DNA of 64,000 bases from CANKHA01 sp963750965 (GCA_963750965.1 CAVVSK010000019.1:244396-308395), one strand, 5' to 3'; shown: positions 17,646 to 26,644, counted from the stretch's first letter. Notes: generated from the letters alone by a model not told the origin. Made by a program: numbers and translations.

Positions 17646-18086
17646 CTAGCACCACGAACGCTGATTATCCCGGCAAGCTTTCCCGCACTGAGCCGGGCGC
17701 GCCAAGCCTTCGCTGATCATCAGCGTGGAAACGTCGTGGCCTTTCGCTTTCAGCACACCGCAGTACCGGCCTGCGTTGCAATTCAGGTAGCCCCTTCGCT
17801 GCCAGCATGCACACGGAATTATTGCGAGGTCGAGACCGCCGCTGGCAACAATTTCGCGCAGGCGTTGCGTCGCTCTCGCTGCAAGGGACCGCTCCGCTGC
17901 ACAGCGAGCCTCAAATCCCGTCTCTGGCGTGTCGAAGCCGATCAACCGAACCTGCCGAGTCTGGCCCTGAACGATGATGGTGTCGCCGTCCACAACCTCG
18001 ATTGCTCCCGGCTGGATCGGGTCGGCGGTCGCAGCCACCGCAAAGCAAGAAAGGACGAGAGCAAGGGTTAGTGCGGCGAGCTTCAT
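17646..18086 (-). CDS. Secreted thermonuclease-family (SNase-like) protein
   Basis: The 146-residue protein has a signal peptide (LTLALVLSCFAVAATADP) followed by the staphylococcal nuclease OB-fold start: AIEVVDGDTIIVQGQTRQ and VRLIGFDTPETG. The Asp pair of the calcium site and one catalytic Arg are therefore present. The second half is Cys-rich (ACWQRRGYLNCNAGRYCGVL, then SEGLARPAQCGKACRDN), typical of the rhizobial variant, in which disulfides form in the periplasm. The C-terminal Glu/Arg of the classical catalytic triad is not obvious, so nuclease activity is not assured. Confidence 0.82.
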   Translation of the reverse strand: MKLAALTLALVLSCFAVAATADPIQPGAIEVVDGDTIIVQGQTRQVRLIGFDTPETGFEARCAAERSLAARATQRLREIVASGGLDLAIIPCACWQRRGYLNCNAGRYCGVLKAKGHDVSTLMISEGLARPAQCGKACRDNQRSWC

Positions 18087-18212
18087 GCCGCCAGATTAGC
18101 ACAAATGCTTTCCCACTTTCGCCTCACCCGGCGCGTGGGCCGCTTGCAAACCTCGTGCAACCGGTATGCCGATGGCGGTAACATAGCCGTCCGACACCCA
18201 AGGGAGGACCAG

Positions 18213-19580
18213 ATGACCCGGCTTTCGTCGCGTTCCATCGCCGCATGCGCGGCCGTCTTAGCTTTTATCACATGCGAGATTGGCAGCGCGTCGGCGCAGG
18301 GCTCGAATTTCCCGCCGCCAAGGTTTGTGCACTTCAACGGACACGAACAAGCACAGGGTGCCCTCTATATGCCGGATCCTGCCGTGTATCCCAATCCGAC
18401 AGTCGCGATGATCGCGGTGCATCGGGTCAATAACCGGATGCACAACGACGGGATTAGCCCGTTGATTGACCGCGAGATGCCGAAGCGGGGCGTCATCGTT
18501 CTCGGCCTCAATACCCACTCGGTCAACAATGAGGCCGCGGTCGACTGGGAAGGGCAGATGCCGAAGGATCTTAAAGCCGCCGTCGAGTATCTGAAGAAAG
18601 AGGTGGGCGCCAAAACAGTCGTGTTGCTGGGCGGGAGCGGCGGCGGGCCCAACGTGGCGTTCTACCAGGCAATCGCCGAGAAGGGCCTGAGCGTTTGTAA
18701 GGGCCCGAACAAAATCGTCGAATGCCCAGACGATCCCGGCTTGGTGGGGCCGCCGGCCGATGCGATCGTGTTCCGAGACACCCATCCCGGCAATCCGGTG
18801 AACCGTTTGCGCAGCGCCAATCCGGCCGTGCTCAACGAAGATGACGCCGCGGAGCTGGCTGACAACCTGAACCCGTTCCTCGAGAAGAACGGTTACAACC
18901 CGAAGGGCTGCTCCACATTCACTGAGGAATTTAAGAAGCGCTATTTCGAAGGACAGTCGGCGCGCATGAACAAGCTGGTCGACAAGGCGCTGAAGATGAA
19001 GGCCGATATAGCGGCTGGAAAGAGCTTCCCGGTCGACGACGCCCCGTTTGTCTCGCATCGCAACGGTGCGCGCCTGGTACAGCTCGACCGCAGCGTGGAC
19101 GGCAAGACTGACAGCCCCCGCAAGCTGGTGAAGGACGACGGGTCGATCGTCACCGACATCGTGACGACCGTCCGGCCATGCGTGCCTAAGATCAAGGAAG
19201 ACGATGCCACTTATGCGGAATCGATTGACGTCACAGTCAAATCATTCCTCGGCGCCGGCGCGACCCGGTCGAAGCATGCGATGAACGATGTCGATCACTG
19301 CTCCAGCAACAATTCGACCATCTGCATGGTGCAGTACATCACGGTGCCGACATTGGTCCTGGCCGCGCAAGGCCATTATTTCATCCACGACAACGAGGAG
19401 ATTTTCGAAAAGTCGGCTTCGCGCGCGAAAGACTACGCAGTCATCGCGGGCGCCACCCATGGCATGGGGAATTGCTCGCGTTGCGAAGGCGCGCCCTACA
19501 AGAATGCGCGGAAGAATTTCTACGACTACATCGCGAAATGGCTGAATACTGGCTACGCGCCAGTCTCCGCCATCCGGTAG
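18213..19580 (+). CDS. Secreted alpha/beta hydrolase
   Basis: The ATG at 18213 follows GGGAGGACCAG and yields 455 residues; the longer in-frame ORF from 18105 is unnecessary. Residues 1-30 are a signal peptide ending in GSASAQ. The nucleophile elbow is LLGGSGGGPNVAF (Gly-Ser-Gly-Gly), preceded by AAVEYLKKEVGAKTVV. The final part, PTLVLAAQGHYFIHDNEE followed by AGATHGMG, provides the usual strand and catalytic His context. Several paired cysteines suggest disulfides. Substrate unknown; esterase-like chemistry is an inference. Confidence 0.8.
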   Translation: MTRLSSRSIAACAAVLAFITCEIGSASAQGSNFPPPRFVHFNGHEQAQGALYMPDPAVYPNPTVAMIAVHRVNNRMHNDGISPLIDREMPKRGVIVLGLNTHSVNNEAAVDWEGQMPKDLKAAVEYLKKEVGAKTVVLLGGSGGGPNVAFYQAIAEKGLSVCKGPNKIVECPDDPGLVGPPADAIVFRDTHPGNPVNRLRSANPAVLNEDDAAELADNLNPFLEKNGYNPKGCSTFTEEFKKRYFEGQSARMNKLVDKALKMKADIAAGKSFPVDDAPFVSHRNGARLVQLDRSVDGKTDSPRKLVKDDGSIVTDIVTTVRPCVPKIKEDDATYAESIDVTVKSFLGAGATRSKHAMNDVDHCSSNNSTICMVQYITVPTLVLAAQGHYFIHDNEEIFEKSASRAKDYAVIAGATHGMGNCSRCEGAPYKNARKNFYDYIAKWLNTGYAPVSAIR

Positions 19581-19637
19581 AGCGCGGCGAACTGGGGATT
19601 CGTGCTTGCGCGCGGTGAGTACACACACAGGCGCAGG

Positions 19638-20474
19638 CTAAGTATTCCGCGTCGTATCGGGCGCCGGTTCATTCCTGCCTGCCATGACCAGGATTCCGAT
19701 GCCGATCAGGACGACCGGGATGGTCAGCAGCATGCCCATGGTCAGCCCGCCCCACAGAAATCCGAGCTGCTCGTCCGGCTCGCGAAAGAACTCGCAGACA
19801 ATACGGGCGAGGCCGTAACCGACCGCAAAGGCCCCGGTGATCGTGCCGCGTCGCTTGAGCGCGCCGGCCCGGATCAGAACGGCGAGGATGACAAACAGCA
19901 CCAGCCCTTCCAACAAGGCCTCGTAAAGCTGGCTCGGATGGCGCGGCGAAGGTCCCGCCTCCGGAAAGACCATGGCCCACGGCACGTCGGTCGTGCGGCC
20001 CCACAGCTCGCCATTGATGAAATTGGCGAGACGACCGAAGAAGAGTCCGATCGGCGTGCCGGCAGAAACGATGTCGGTGAGTGAAAGGAAGGGGATGTCG
20101 CGCCAGCGCGCGAACAGCAGCTCAACCAACAGGATCACCAGCAGCGCGCCATGGAAGGACATGCCGCCGGTCCATGGCTGGAAAATTTCAGTCGGATTGG
20201 CGGCGAAATATTCGGGGTCGTAGAAAAGGACATAGCCGAGCCGGCCGCCGAGGATCACGGCTGGCACGCACCAAAGCACGAAATCGTCGCAGTCATTGGC
20301 GGTCAACGGCGGTGGCCCGCCCCACGGCTTTTCCGAGCGCACCAGCATGCGGGCGTAGACCCAGGCGGCGAAGAAACCGAGGATATAAGCGAGCCCATAC
20401 CAGTGGATCGCGAACGGTCCGACATCGACAAGCACCGGATCGAAAGCGGGAAAGGGTAGGACGTAAAGCGGCAC
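19638..20474 (-). CDS. lgt: Phosphatidylglycerol--prolipoprotein diacylglyceryl transferase
   Basis: The 278-residue polytopic membrane protein attaches diacylglycerol to the lipobox cysteine of prolipoproteins, the first step in lipoprotein maturation. Signature segments are GPFAIHWYGLAYILGF at the N-terminus, GGMSFHGALL, the essential GLFFGRLANFINGELWGR segment, and RHPSQLYEALLEGLVLF. About seven membrane segments are visible. It converges with the secreted hydrolase gene. Confidence 0.96.
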   Translation of the reverse strand: MPLYVLPFPAFDPVLVDVGPFAIHWYGLAYILGFFAAWVYARMLVRSEKPWGGPPPLTANDCDDFVLWCVPAVILGGRLGYVLFYDPEYFAANPTEIFQPWTGGMSFHGALLVILLVELLFARWRDIPFLSLTDIVSAGTPIGLFFGRLANFINGELWGRTTDVPWAMVFPEAGPSPRHPSQLYEALLEGLVLFVILAVLIRAGALKRRGTITGAFAVGYGLARIVCEFFREPDEQLGFLWGGLTMGMLLTIPVVLIGIGILVMAGRNEPAPDTTRNT

Positions 20475-20583
20475 GGGCTATTCCTGCGCTGGCGGGCAGG
20501 CATTATGCTCGACTCCAAGGCGCGGCCAAGGGTCGGCCGAGACGGAATTTGCGGCGGCCAAGTTCGATGCAGAGCGCCATACG

Positions 20584-21189
20584 ATGAAGCTGTTTGCCGG
20601 GTTGTTGTCAGTTCTGATCCTGGGCGCATCGGTATCCGAGGCTCAGGAGAGCAAGCGCTCCGGGCATTTCACTCACGCCTTATCCATTATTCAAAATTCA
20701 AATTGGAGCGGCACGTTCCAATCCGTGGGGCCTGGACCGACGACCTGCTACGGCTCGCTCACCGTCAAATTCCTTCCCTTGAAGACAGAGCCGTTTTCGG
20801 GCGGCGTCCAGACCGTCTCGTATCGTCACGACACCCAGTTCTCCGCCGCCAATCCTTTCTTTCCCTTCTGCCAGATCATCGGCAAGTCAATGAGCGTCGT
20901 CGACCTGGGAAACTGCGACAAGAGCGGCCCAAAAAAGGCGACGGTCGAAAATGGCCGCAAGGTGATGGTGCCGGTCAGAACCATCGTGCCGAAAAGCGGC
21001 GGCACCAGAGCCGTGATCAGCACGCCTTCCTGCGTCCCCGACGGGCAGGGGCGCTACTCAATTCAGCGGCTTGAGTTCGAGGTGCAGCAGCTCGAATTTA
21101 CCGATGCCCGCAAGCGCGACGCCATGACGGTCCGAATCAGCCTGCCGGCGACCTCCATTACCTACAACCTCAAGCGCGTGGGGCGTTGA
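20584..21189 (+). CDS. Secreted protein of unknown function
   Basis: The 201-residue protein starts with a clear signal peptide (MKLFAGLLSVLILGASVSEA). The mature part contains four cysteines, short beta-rich segments such as SIIQNSNWSGTFQSVG, and ends RISLPATSITYNLKRVGR. I do not recognise a family. It is divergent from lgt, about 110 bases away, and its codon use looks like that of the core chromosome. Confidence 0.72.
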   Translation: MKLFAGLLSVLILGASVSEAQESKRSGHFTHALSIIQNSNWSGTFQSVGPGPTTCYGSLTVKFLPLKTEPFSGGVQTVSYRHDTQFSAANPFFPFCQIIGKSMSVVDLGNCDKSGPKKATVENGRKVMVPVRTIVPKSGGTRAVISTPSCVPDGQGRYSIQRLEFEVQQLEFTDARKRDAMTVRISLPATSITYNLKRVGR

Positions 21190-21389
21190 CGGCGAGCGCA
21201 CCGAGACATGGGCTCGGCATTTACAGGAATGCCCGCCCTATATGGAGATTTCGCTTTTGCCACTGATTCCGGCGCAACGAAAATTTGCCCGCCGCCCGCA
21301 AAAGGCATAGTATTTTCGTGGGGCAAGAGGGTTTCACGACAAAAACCGATCTGCGTCTCCTTGGCGTTTAAGGGCGCGAGCAGATTATT

Positions 21390-22805
21390 TTGAATATCGC
21401 CGTAGGCAGGTTGAGCGGTGATCTTGGGCGTGTTTCGACGCCGTTTTATCCCTTGAGTATCGAAGCCCCGTCCGAACCGCTCAGGGCGATACCCTTCCTG
21501 TTCAAATTCATCAGCAATCCGCTGCTTGTGCTGCCGGACGCGGTCTACCGGGAAAAGATCGTTCAATACGATCGCCGCCGCATCGGCCGCGTGGCCTGGG
21601 TCAACGATCCGGCACTCATCAAGGAGGTGCTGCTCGATCGCAGCGCGCTGTTTCCGATAACGCCGCTGCAGAAGCGCGTGCTCGGCCCGCTGGGAGGCAA
21701 AGGCGTGCTGACCTCGGAAGGGGCGGAATGGCGCTGGCAACGGCAAGTCGCCGCCCCGCTTTTCCGTCATGCCGAATTGCTGCGCTATGTGCCGGCGATG
21801 ACCGGCGCGGCGGAGATCATGCTGGCGACCTGGTCGCGCGATGCCTCGGGCAAATGCCGGGCGATCGACAAGGACATGACCAGCCTGACCTTCCGCGTGA
21901 TTTCACAGACGATGCTGCCCGGCGGAGACGACCATATCGGCGCCGCCATCGAGCGCGCGAGCGGAGACTATTTCGGCTCCATCTCCTGGGCCTTCGTCTA
22001 CCGATTCTTCGGCTTGCCGCGGTGGGCGCCGCATCCCGGACAATGGCGCATGCGGCGGGCGGAAAACTTCCTGCGCGCGAGCGTGGCCGAGTTAATTGCC
22101 GCCCGGCAAAGCGACCCGGACGGCCGAAACGACCTATTCGCCCGGCTCAGCCAGGCCAGGCATCCCGAAACAGGCGAGTCGATCGGTCCGGAGCTGCTGC
22201 GGGATTCGCTGCTGACATTCATGATGGTGGGACACGAAACCACGGCCAAGGCTCTCACCTGGATGCTATATCTGCTGTCGCAAAGCGAGGAGTGGACGCA
22301 AAGGCTGCGAGACGAAATTGCGACGGTGGCAGGGAACGAGCCGATCGGTCCCGCGCATATCGACCGGCTGCAACTGACCCAGCAGGTGGTGAAAGAAGCG
22401 CTGCGCCTTTATCCTCCCGTTCCTTCGATCACCCGTCATGCGGCGAGCGATGTCGAACTCGGCGGGTTGCAAATCGCGGCAGGCACTCTCATCAACATTC
22501 CCATTTTTGCGCTGCACCGCCATCGCAACATTTGGCGCGATCCGGATTGCTTCGACCCCAACCGTTTCGCGCCCGAAGCCGAGGCGAAAATCGGCCGCAC
22601 CCAGTTCATGCCGTTCGGAGCGGGACCGCGCACCTGTATCGGTGCGGCCTTTGCCCTGATCGAAGCCACCGCCGTGCTGGCCACGCTGATCCGGGGCGCT
22701 CGTTTTGACCTCAAAACCGGTCATCGCCCGGTTCCGGTGTCGCGTGTGTCGCTTGCGCCCAAGGGCGGCATGCCGATGCGGGTGGAGATGCGCGAAACCG
22801 CGTGA
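21390..22805 (+). CDS. Cytochrome P450
   Basis: This protein of about 471 residues is a bacterial P450 monooxygenase. The I-helix oxygen-activation motif is MMVGHETTAKALTW, the K-helix ExxR is VKEALRLYPP, and the heme-ligand loop is FMPFGAGPRTCIGAAFALIE with the proximal Cys. No membrane anchor is seen. The start is uncertain: a TTG at 21390 opens the frame, another TTG is at 21411, and no nearby in-frame ATG exists. The N-terminal sequence PFYPLSIEAPSEPLRAIPFL is typical of the soluble CYP group found in alphaproteobacteria. No ferredoxin partner is adjacent. Substrate unknown. Confidence 0.93.
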   Translation: MNIAVGRLSGDLGRVSTPFYPLSIEAPSEPLRAIPFLFKFISNPLLVLPDAVYREKIVQYDRRRIGRVAWVNDPALIKEVLLDRSALFPITPLQKRVLGPLGGKGVLTSEGAEWRWQRQVAAPLFRHAELLRYVPAMTGAAEIMLATWSRDASGKCRAIDKDMTSLTFRVISQTMLPGGDDHIGAAIERASGDYFGSISWAFVYRFFGLPRWAPHPGQWRMRRAENFLRASVAELIAARQSDPDGRNDLFARLSQARHPETGESIGPELLRDSLLTFMMVGHETTAKALTWMLYLLSQSEEWTQRLRDEIATVAGNEPIGPAHIDRLQLTQQVVKEALRLYPPVPSITRHAASDVELGGLQIAAGTLINIPIFALHRHRNIWRDPDCFDPNRFAPEAEAKIGRTQFMPFGAGPRTCIGAAFALIEATAVLATLIRGARFDLKTGHRPVPVSRVSLAPKGGMPMRVEMRETA

Positions 22806-22857
22806 ACGCGTTTTAGTCGAGCAGCCAGCGCAGCGACCGGCCTCGTCTGACCGCCGG

Positions 22858-23931
22858 TCAGATGTTGGCGCCGCGGATCGCCTGGCAGACTGCGTCCGTG
22901 ACCTCCTGCGTGGTCGCGGTTCCCCCGACGTCGGGCGTCAGAATGCGTTCCGCCGTCACGGTCTCCACCGCGCGCATCAGCCGGGCGGCGGCGTCGCGTT
23001 CGCCCAGATGCTCGAGCATCTGGGCGGCGGTCCAGAAGGTGGCGACCGGGTTAGCGATCCCCTTGCCGGTGATGTCGAAGGCCGAGCCGTGGATCGGCTC
23101 GAACATCGACGGGAAGCGGCGCTCGGGATCGATGTTGGCGGTCGGCGCCACGCCAAGGCTGCCCGCCAGAGCACCTGCCAAGTCTGATAGAATGTCGGCA
23201 TGCAGGTTGGTGGCGACGATGGTGTCCAAACTCTGGGGTTTCAATGTCATTCGCACCGTCATGGCGTCGACCAGCATCTTGTCCCAAGTCACGTCAGGAA
23301 ATTCGGTTGCAACCTCGGCGGCGATCTCATCCCACATGACCATGCCGTGACGCTGGGCGTTCGACTTCGTTACCACCGTCAGAAACTTGCGGGGACGGGA
23401 CTGGGCCAGCCTGAAGGCAAAGCGCATGATGCGGGTAACGCCGACGCGGGTGAAGATCGCGACCTCCGTGCCGACTTCCTCCGGCATGCCGCGATGGGCG
23501 CGGCCGCCGTGGCCCGAGTATTCGCCTTCCGAATTTTCGCGCACGATCACCCAGTCGAGATCACCCGGACCGACGCCGGCGAGCGGCGAGGTAATGCCGG
23601 GCAGGATCTTGGTGGGCCGGACGTTGGCATATTGATCGAAACCCTGGCAGATCGGCAGTCGTAGGCCCCAGAGGGTAATGTGGTCGGGCACATCAGGCGC
23701 CCCGACGGCGCCGAAGAAGATGGCGTCGAAGGGCTTGAGCTGCGCAAGGCCGTCCTCCGGCATCATGCGGCCGTGGGTCTCGTAATAGTCCGAACCCCAG
23801 TCGAAGTGTTGGACGCTGAGCTTGAAATCTCCGCAGCGCTGCGCAAGCGCCTCCAGCGCCTGAAGACCAGCGGCGATGACCTCGGGGCCGATCCCGTCGG
23901 CAGGGATTGCGGCAATCTTGTATTCACGCAT
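22858..23931 (-). CDS. Tartrate dehydrogenase/isopropylmalate dehydrogenase-family oxidoreductase
   Basis: The 357-residue protein is a beta-decarboxylating dehydrogenase, NAD- and divalent-metal-dependent. Typical segments are AIPADGIGPEVIAAGLQALE, the substrate-binding RENSEGEYSGHGG with LPICQGFDQYANVRPTK, the catalytic Tyr/Lys region SNAQRHGMVMWDE, metal-binding Asp residues in TNLHADILSDLAGAL, and the NAD motif EPIHGSAFDITGKGIANP. The pattern is closest to tartrate dehydrogenase (TtuC-like), which also acts on D-malate. The adjacent TctC-like binding protein would fit uptake of a di- or tricarboxylate for this enzyme. Confidence 0.88.
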   Translation of the reverse strand: MREYKIAAIPADGIGPEVIAAGLQALEALAQRCGDFKLSVQHFDWGSDYYETHGRMMPEDGLAQLKPFDAIFFGAVGAPDVPDHITLWGLRLPICQGFDQYANVRPTKILPGITSPLAGVGPGDLDWVIVRENSEGEYSGHGGRAHRGMPEEVGTEVAIFTRVGVTRIMRFAFRLAQSRPRKFLTVVTKSNAQRHGMVMWDEIAAEVATEFPDVTWDKMLVDAMTVRMTLKPQSLDTIVATNLHADILSDLAGALAGSLGVAPTANIDPERRFPSMFEPIHGSAFDITGKGIANPVATFWTAAQMLEHLGERDAAARLMRAVETVTAERILTPDVGGTATTQEVTDAVCQAIRGANI

Positions 23932-24008
23932 AGAGGCGGGTCCATTGAGCAGAGGTAAGGAGCAGGGCGAGGCTGGTTTCCGTCCCCGCGGTGCTTAAAA
24001 TCGACAGG

Positions 24009-24980
24009 TTATTTCGTGCTTGCGTTGGCGAGGATCTTGCTCCAGCGCGCGATCTCGGACTGGAAGCGCTTGTCGAGTGCGGCGGGTGTCGCCATCTCGG
24101 CGGACACGGGCACGGTGCCAAGGGCGGCGAAACGTTCGATCACCTTTGCATCTTTGAGCGCCTTCTGCAGCGATCCGGAAAGCTTCTGGCGGATAGGCTC
24201 GGGCGTGCCCTTTGGAGCCCAGATGGCGTGCCAAGCGGAGATCTCGAAATCTTTGACTCCACTTTCGGCGAGCGTCGGGACGTTCGGCAGGATCGCTATC
24301 CGCTCGCGCGTGGTGACGGCGTAGGGCTTGATCGCGCCAGCCTTGATCTGGTTTGTGGTGTTGGTGGTCTGATCGCACATGAGATCGATCTGGCTACCGA
24401 GAAGGTCGTTCATCGCGGGGCCAGTGCCCTGATAGGGAACTACCGTCAGTTTGATGCCTGTGGCATCTGACAGAAGACGGCCGCAGAGGTCTGACACCGC
24501 GCCGACGCCGGCGGTGCCGAAAGTTGCTCCGGCACCCTCCGCCTTCAACCACTTGAACAGAGCTGCCAAGTCGCCTGCCGGCAGGTTCTTCCGGCCGACG
24601 AGGGTCATCGGGACTTCGGTCACGAGACCGACGGAATCGAAGGCCTCGGCCGGCTTGTAGCGCAGGTCCGGATAGAGCGCGCCGAAGGTAGAGACGCCGA
24701 TATGGTAGAGGAGCAGGGTGTACCCGTCCGGGGACGCCTGGGCGACTCGGCCAGTGCCAAGCGATCCGCCGGCGCCGCCGACATTCTCGATCAACACCGG
24801 CTGACCGAGGTCAGCTCTCATCGCCTCGGCTACCAGTCGCGCGACCGTGTCGCTCGGCCCACCTGCGGCCGCGGGGACCAGGATGGTGATCGGTTTGCGG
24901 GGATAAGCGTCCTGTCCCAAGGACGCACCGGAGAACACCGTCGCCGCTGTCATCAGCGCGGCCGCGAAAACCCGCTTCAT
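24009..24980 (-). CDS. Tripartite tricarboxylate transporter substrate-binding protein (Bug/TctC family)
   Basis: The ATG at 24980, preceded by GGAGGAAGAC, gives 323 residues. A signal peptide (residues 1-26) is followed by DAYPRKPITILVPAAAGGPS, the standard Bug-family opening, then VLIENVGGAGGSLGTGRVAQ and a DGYTLLLYHIG segment; the C-terminal part has AWHAIWAPKGTPEPIRQKL. It should capture a carboxylate in the periplasm. The membrane subunits TctA/TctB are not nearby; many Bug proteins are orphans. It is 77 bases upstream of the dehydrogenase start, so the two probably form one unit. Confidence 0.93.
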   Translation of the reverse strand: MKRVFAAALMTAATVFSGASLGQDAYPRKPITILVPAAAGGPSDTVARLVAEAMRADLGQPVLIENVGGAGGSLGTGRVAQASPDGYTLLLYHIGVSTFGALYPDLRYKPAEAFDSVGLVTEVPMTLVGRKNLPAGDLAALFKWLKAEGAGATFGTAGVGAVSDLCGRLLSDATGIKLTVVPYQGTGPAMNDLLGSQIDLMCDQTTNTTNQIKAGAIKPYAVTTRERIAILPNVPTLAESGVKDFEISAWHAIWAPKGTPEPIRQKLSGSLQKALKDAKVIERFAALGTVPVSAEMATPAALDKRFQSEIARWSKILANASTK

Positions 24981-25107
24981 GTCTTCCTCCCTGATTGTCC
25001 CCGCCTGGCCACTTCGGCGGCCGTTCAGTTGCATGCTGACTTGCACACAAGATCGCATGCAGGCGGATGATGCTTGCGTAGATAAAGAGTCCCCAAAGGA
25101 TAGTGCC

Positions 25108-25155
25108 TCCCTGAGCGAGATGCCCGCAAAAAAGCGCGCGTATGACGAAGAAATG
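25108..25155. repeat. Dispersed intergenic repeat, copy 3 (partial)
   Basis: TCCCTGAGCGAGATGCCCGC followed by AAAAAAGCGCGCGTATGACG is a decayed copy of the right half of the family at 4471-4560 and 14178-14333. Confidence 0.6.
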
Positions 25156-25164
25156 AGAGAGCCT

Positions 25165-25200
25165 AGGCCGCGACGGCGTCCGCCGGGCAGACTGCCTCGA
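25165..25200. repeat. Direct repeat, left copy (aldo/keto reductase 3'-end sequence)
   Basis: These 36 bases equal 25693-25728 with one mismatch. Read on the minus strand they encode the same C-terminal residues (VCPADAVAA, then a stop) as the aldo/keto reductase gene. The spacer between the copies holds one gene with lower GC. The pair looks like the duplicated target of an insertion in the 3' end of the reductase gene. Confidence 0.8.
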
Positions 25201-25216
25201 CCCGTTCGTTCCCCTA

Positions 25217-25642
25217 TTATAAATCTTCGGCTCGAACGACTTTGTCGCCGATAAATACCTCGACGTCAGCCGGAAGCTTAGCTTTCTGAGCCGGGATTTC
25301 GTCCTGTCGATTTAAGGCTTTTAAGCACAGGATTTTTCTCACTCGCGCATCATTAAGAAAGAATACATCATCATTCTTCTCGGAAAGCGAAATTAGTTGG
25401 TCTAGCGCCACATTGACCTCCAACCATTCCTCTGCATCCATCCGGCAAACGGCAAGCCAATAAAGCTGGACCGCAGTGATTCGAAACAACTCATCGGCTG
25501 AGAGACTTCCGCGCGCAGACTTTATTACTAATTCTGCCTGGTCGTATTGCCGGTTAGAAATCAGCAGCGTGATCTGCTTAGCCAATTCCCCCATTTTGGC
25601 TCCCACGATCCTCTCCTCTTTTATGGACCGAGTATCCATCAA
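25217..25642 (-). CDS. Hypothetical protein, helical, in an apparent insertion
   Basis: The 141-residue protein is acidic and helical. Pairs such as LISNRQYDQAELVIKSARGS and RITAVQLYWLAVCRMDAEEW resemble tetratricopeptide-like helical hairpins, though no confident family match can be claimed. Another possible start is the ATG at 25594 (MGELAKQITLL). Base composition is clearly lower in GC than the flanking core genes, and the gene sits between 36-bp direct repeats derived from the neighbouring reductase gene, so it was probably acquired. Function unknown. Confidence 0.65.
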   Translation of the reverse strand: MMDTRSIKEERIVGAKMGELAKQITLLISNRQYDQAELVIKSARGSLSADELFRITAVQLYWLAVCRMDAEEWLEVNVALDQLISLSEKNDDVFFLNDARVRKILCLKALNRQDEIPAQKAKLPADVEVFIGDKVVRAEDL

Positions 25643-25690
25643 AACTTATTCTAATCGCCACATCGTTGGACCGCGAGAAGAGGGCAGTGC

Positions 25691-26644
25691 TCAGGCCGCG
25701 ACGGCGTCCGCCGGGCAGACTTCCTCGATGCGCGCGAGGTCGTCCGCGCTCAGCCTGAGCGAGGCCGCAGCGGCATTCTCGCGCAGATGTTGGCGGCTCT
25801 TGCTCGAGGGTATCGGAATTACCTCGCCGCCTTTGCGACCGCTCTGGTGCATGACCCAGGCGAGCGCCAGCGTGGCGACCGCAACGCCTTTTTCCTTCGC
25901 GATGCGTTCAAGATTTCCAACGATCGCGAGATTGTGCTCGAGATTGCCTGGCACGTAGCGGCTGTCCTTCGCCCGGCGGTCATCCTTGGAAAGGCCGGAG
26001 GCGGCATTGAACAGTCCGGCCAGGATGCCGCGGCCGAGTGGGGCGAAGGCCATGAAAGCCATGCCGTGCTGCTTGCAGGCGGCGAGCAGCGCATCCTCCG
26101 GATCGCGCACGAACAGCGAGTATTCATCCTGCAGCGAAACGACCGGATGCACCTTCCAGGCGCGGTCGAGCAGATCCGGGGTAGCGTTCTTGGAGATGGC
26201 GATGTGGCGGGTCTTTCCTTCCTTCACCATTTGCGCCATGGCGGCGACCTGGTCCTCGATCGGCAGGTTGGGATCGACCCGCGAGATGCAGATCACGTCC
26301 AGGCAATCGATGCCGAGCCGCTTCAGCCCGCCTTCGGTGGAGGCGCGAATATGTTCGGGCGTGCCGGCAACCGATTTGCCGTCCTTGTGCACCGTGCCGA
26401 GCTTGGAATGGATCACCACCTGGTCGCGCCGGCCCCGGATCGCCTTGCCGATCAGCTCGTGGTTATGTCCTTCGCCGTAGTTCGAGGAGGTGTCGAACAG
26501 GTTGATGCCGAGGTCGATGGCTTCTTGCATGGTGGCGATGCATTCGGCGTCGTCCTGCGCCCCATAGCAGCCGGACATGCTCATGCAGCCGAGCCCGATC
26601 GGCGACACCATCAGGTCGGTCGGGCCAAATTTGACGCGATTCAT
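25691..26644 (-). CDS. Aldo/keto reductase with Ser in place of the catalytic His
   Basis: From MNRVKFGPTDLMVSPIGLGC (ATG at 26644; slightly longer starts at 26650 and 26656 exist) the protein has 317 residues and the TIM-barrel pattern of the YajO/AKR13-like group. The active-site Asp and Tyr are in FDTSSNYGEGHNHELIGKAI, and the Lys is in VVIHSKLG. At the place where the family has a catalytic His (usually HRVDPN), this protein reads CISRVDPNLPIEDQV, so His is replaced by Ser. The NADPH-binding C-terminal part (IPIPSSKSRQHLRENAAA) is normal. Its last 12 codons form the right copy of the 36-bp direct repeat. Confidence 0.9.
   Translation of the reverse strand: MNRVKFGPTDLMVSPIGLGCMSMSGCYGAQDDAECIATMQEAIDLGINLFDTSSNYGEGHNHELIGKAIRGRRDQVVIHSKLGTVHKDGKSVAGTPEHIRASTEGGLKRLGIDCLDVICISRVDPNLPIEDQVAAMAQMVKEGKTRHIAISKNATPDLLDRAWKVHPVVSLQDEYSLFVRDPEDALLAACKQHGMAFMAFAPLGRGILAGLFNAASGLSKDDRRAKDSRYVPGNLEHNLAIVGNLERIAKEKGVAVATLALAWVMHQSGRKGGEVIPIPSSKSRQHLRENAAAASLRLSADDLARIEEVCPADAVAA
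25693..25728. repeat. Direct repeat, right copy (within aldo/keto reductase 3' end)
   Basis: This copy is part of the intact reductase gene and matches 25165-25200 in 35 of 36 bases. The distance between the copies is 528 bases. Confidence 0.8.

Noticed and set aside
21728..22708. 326-codon frame overlapping the P450 gene
   Set aside because: Arg/Ala-rich shadow in the +1 frame of the P450 gene, whose motifs are all in the other frame.
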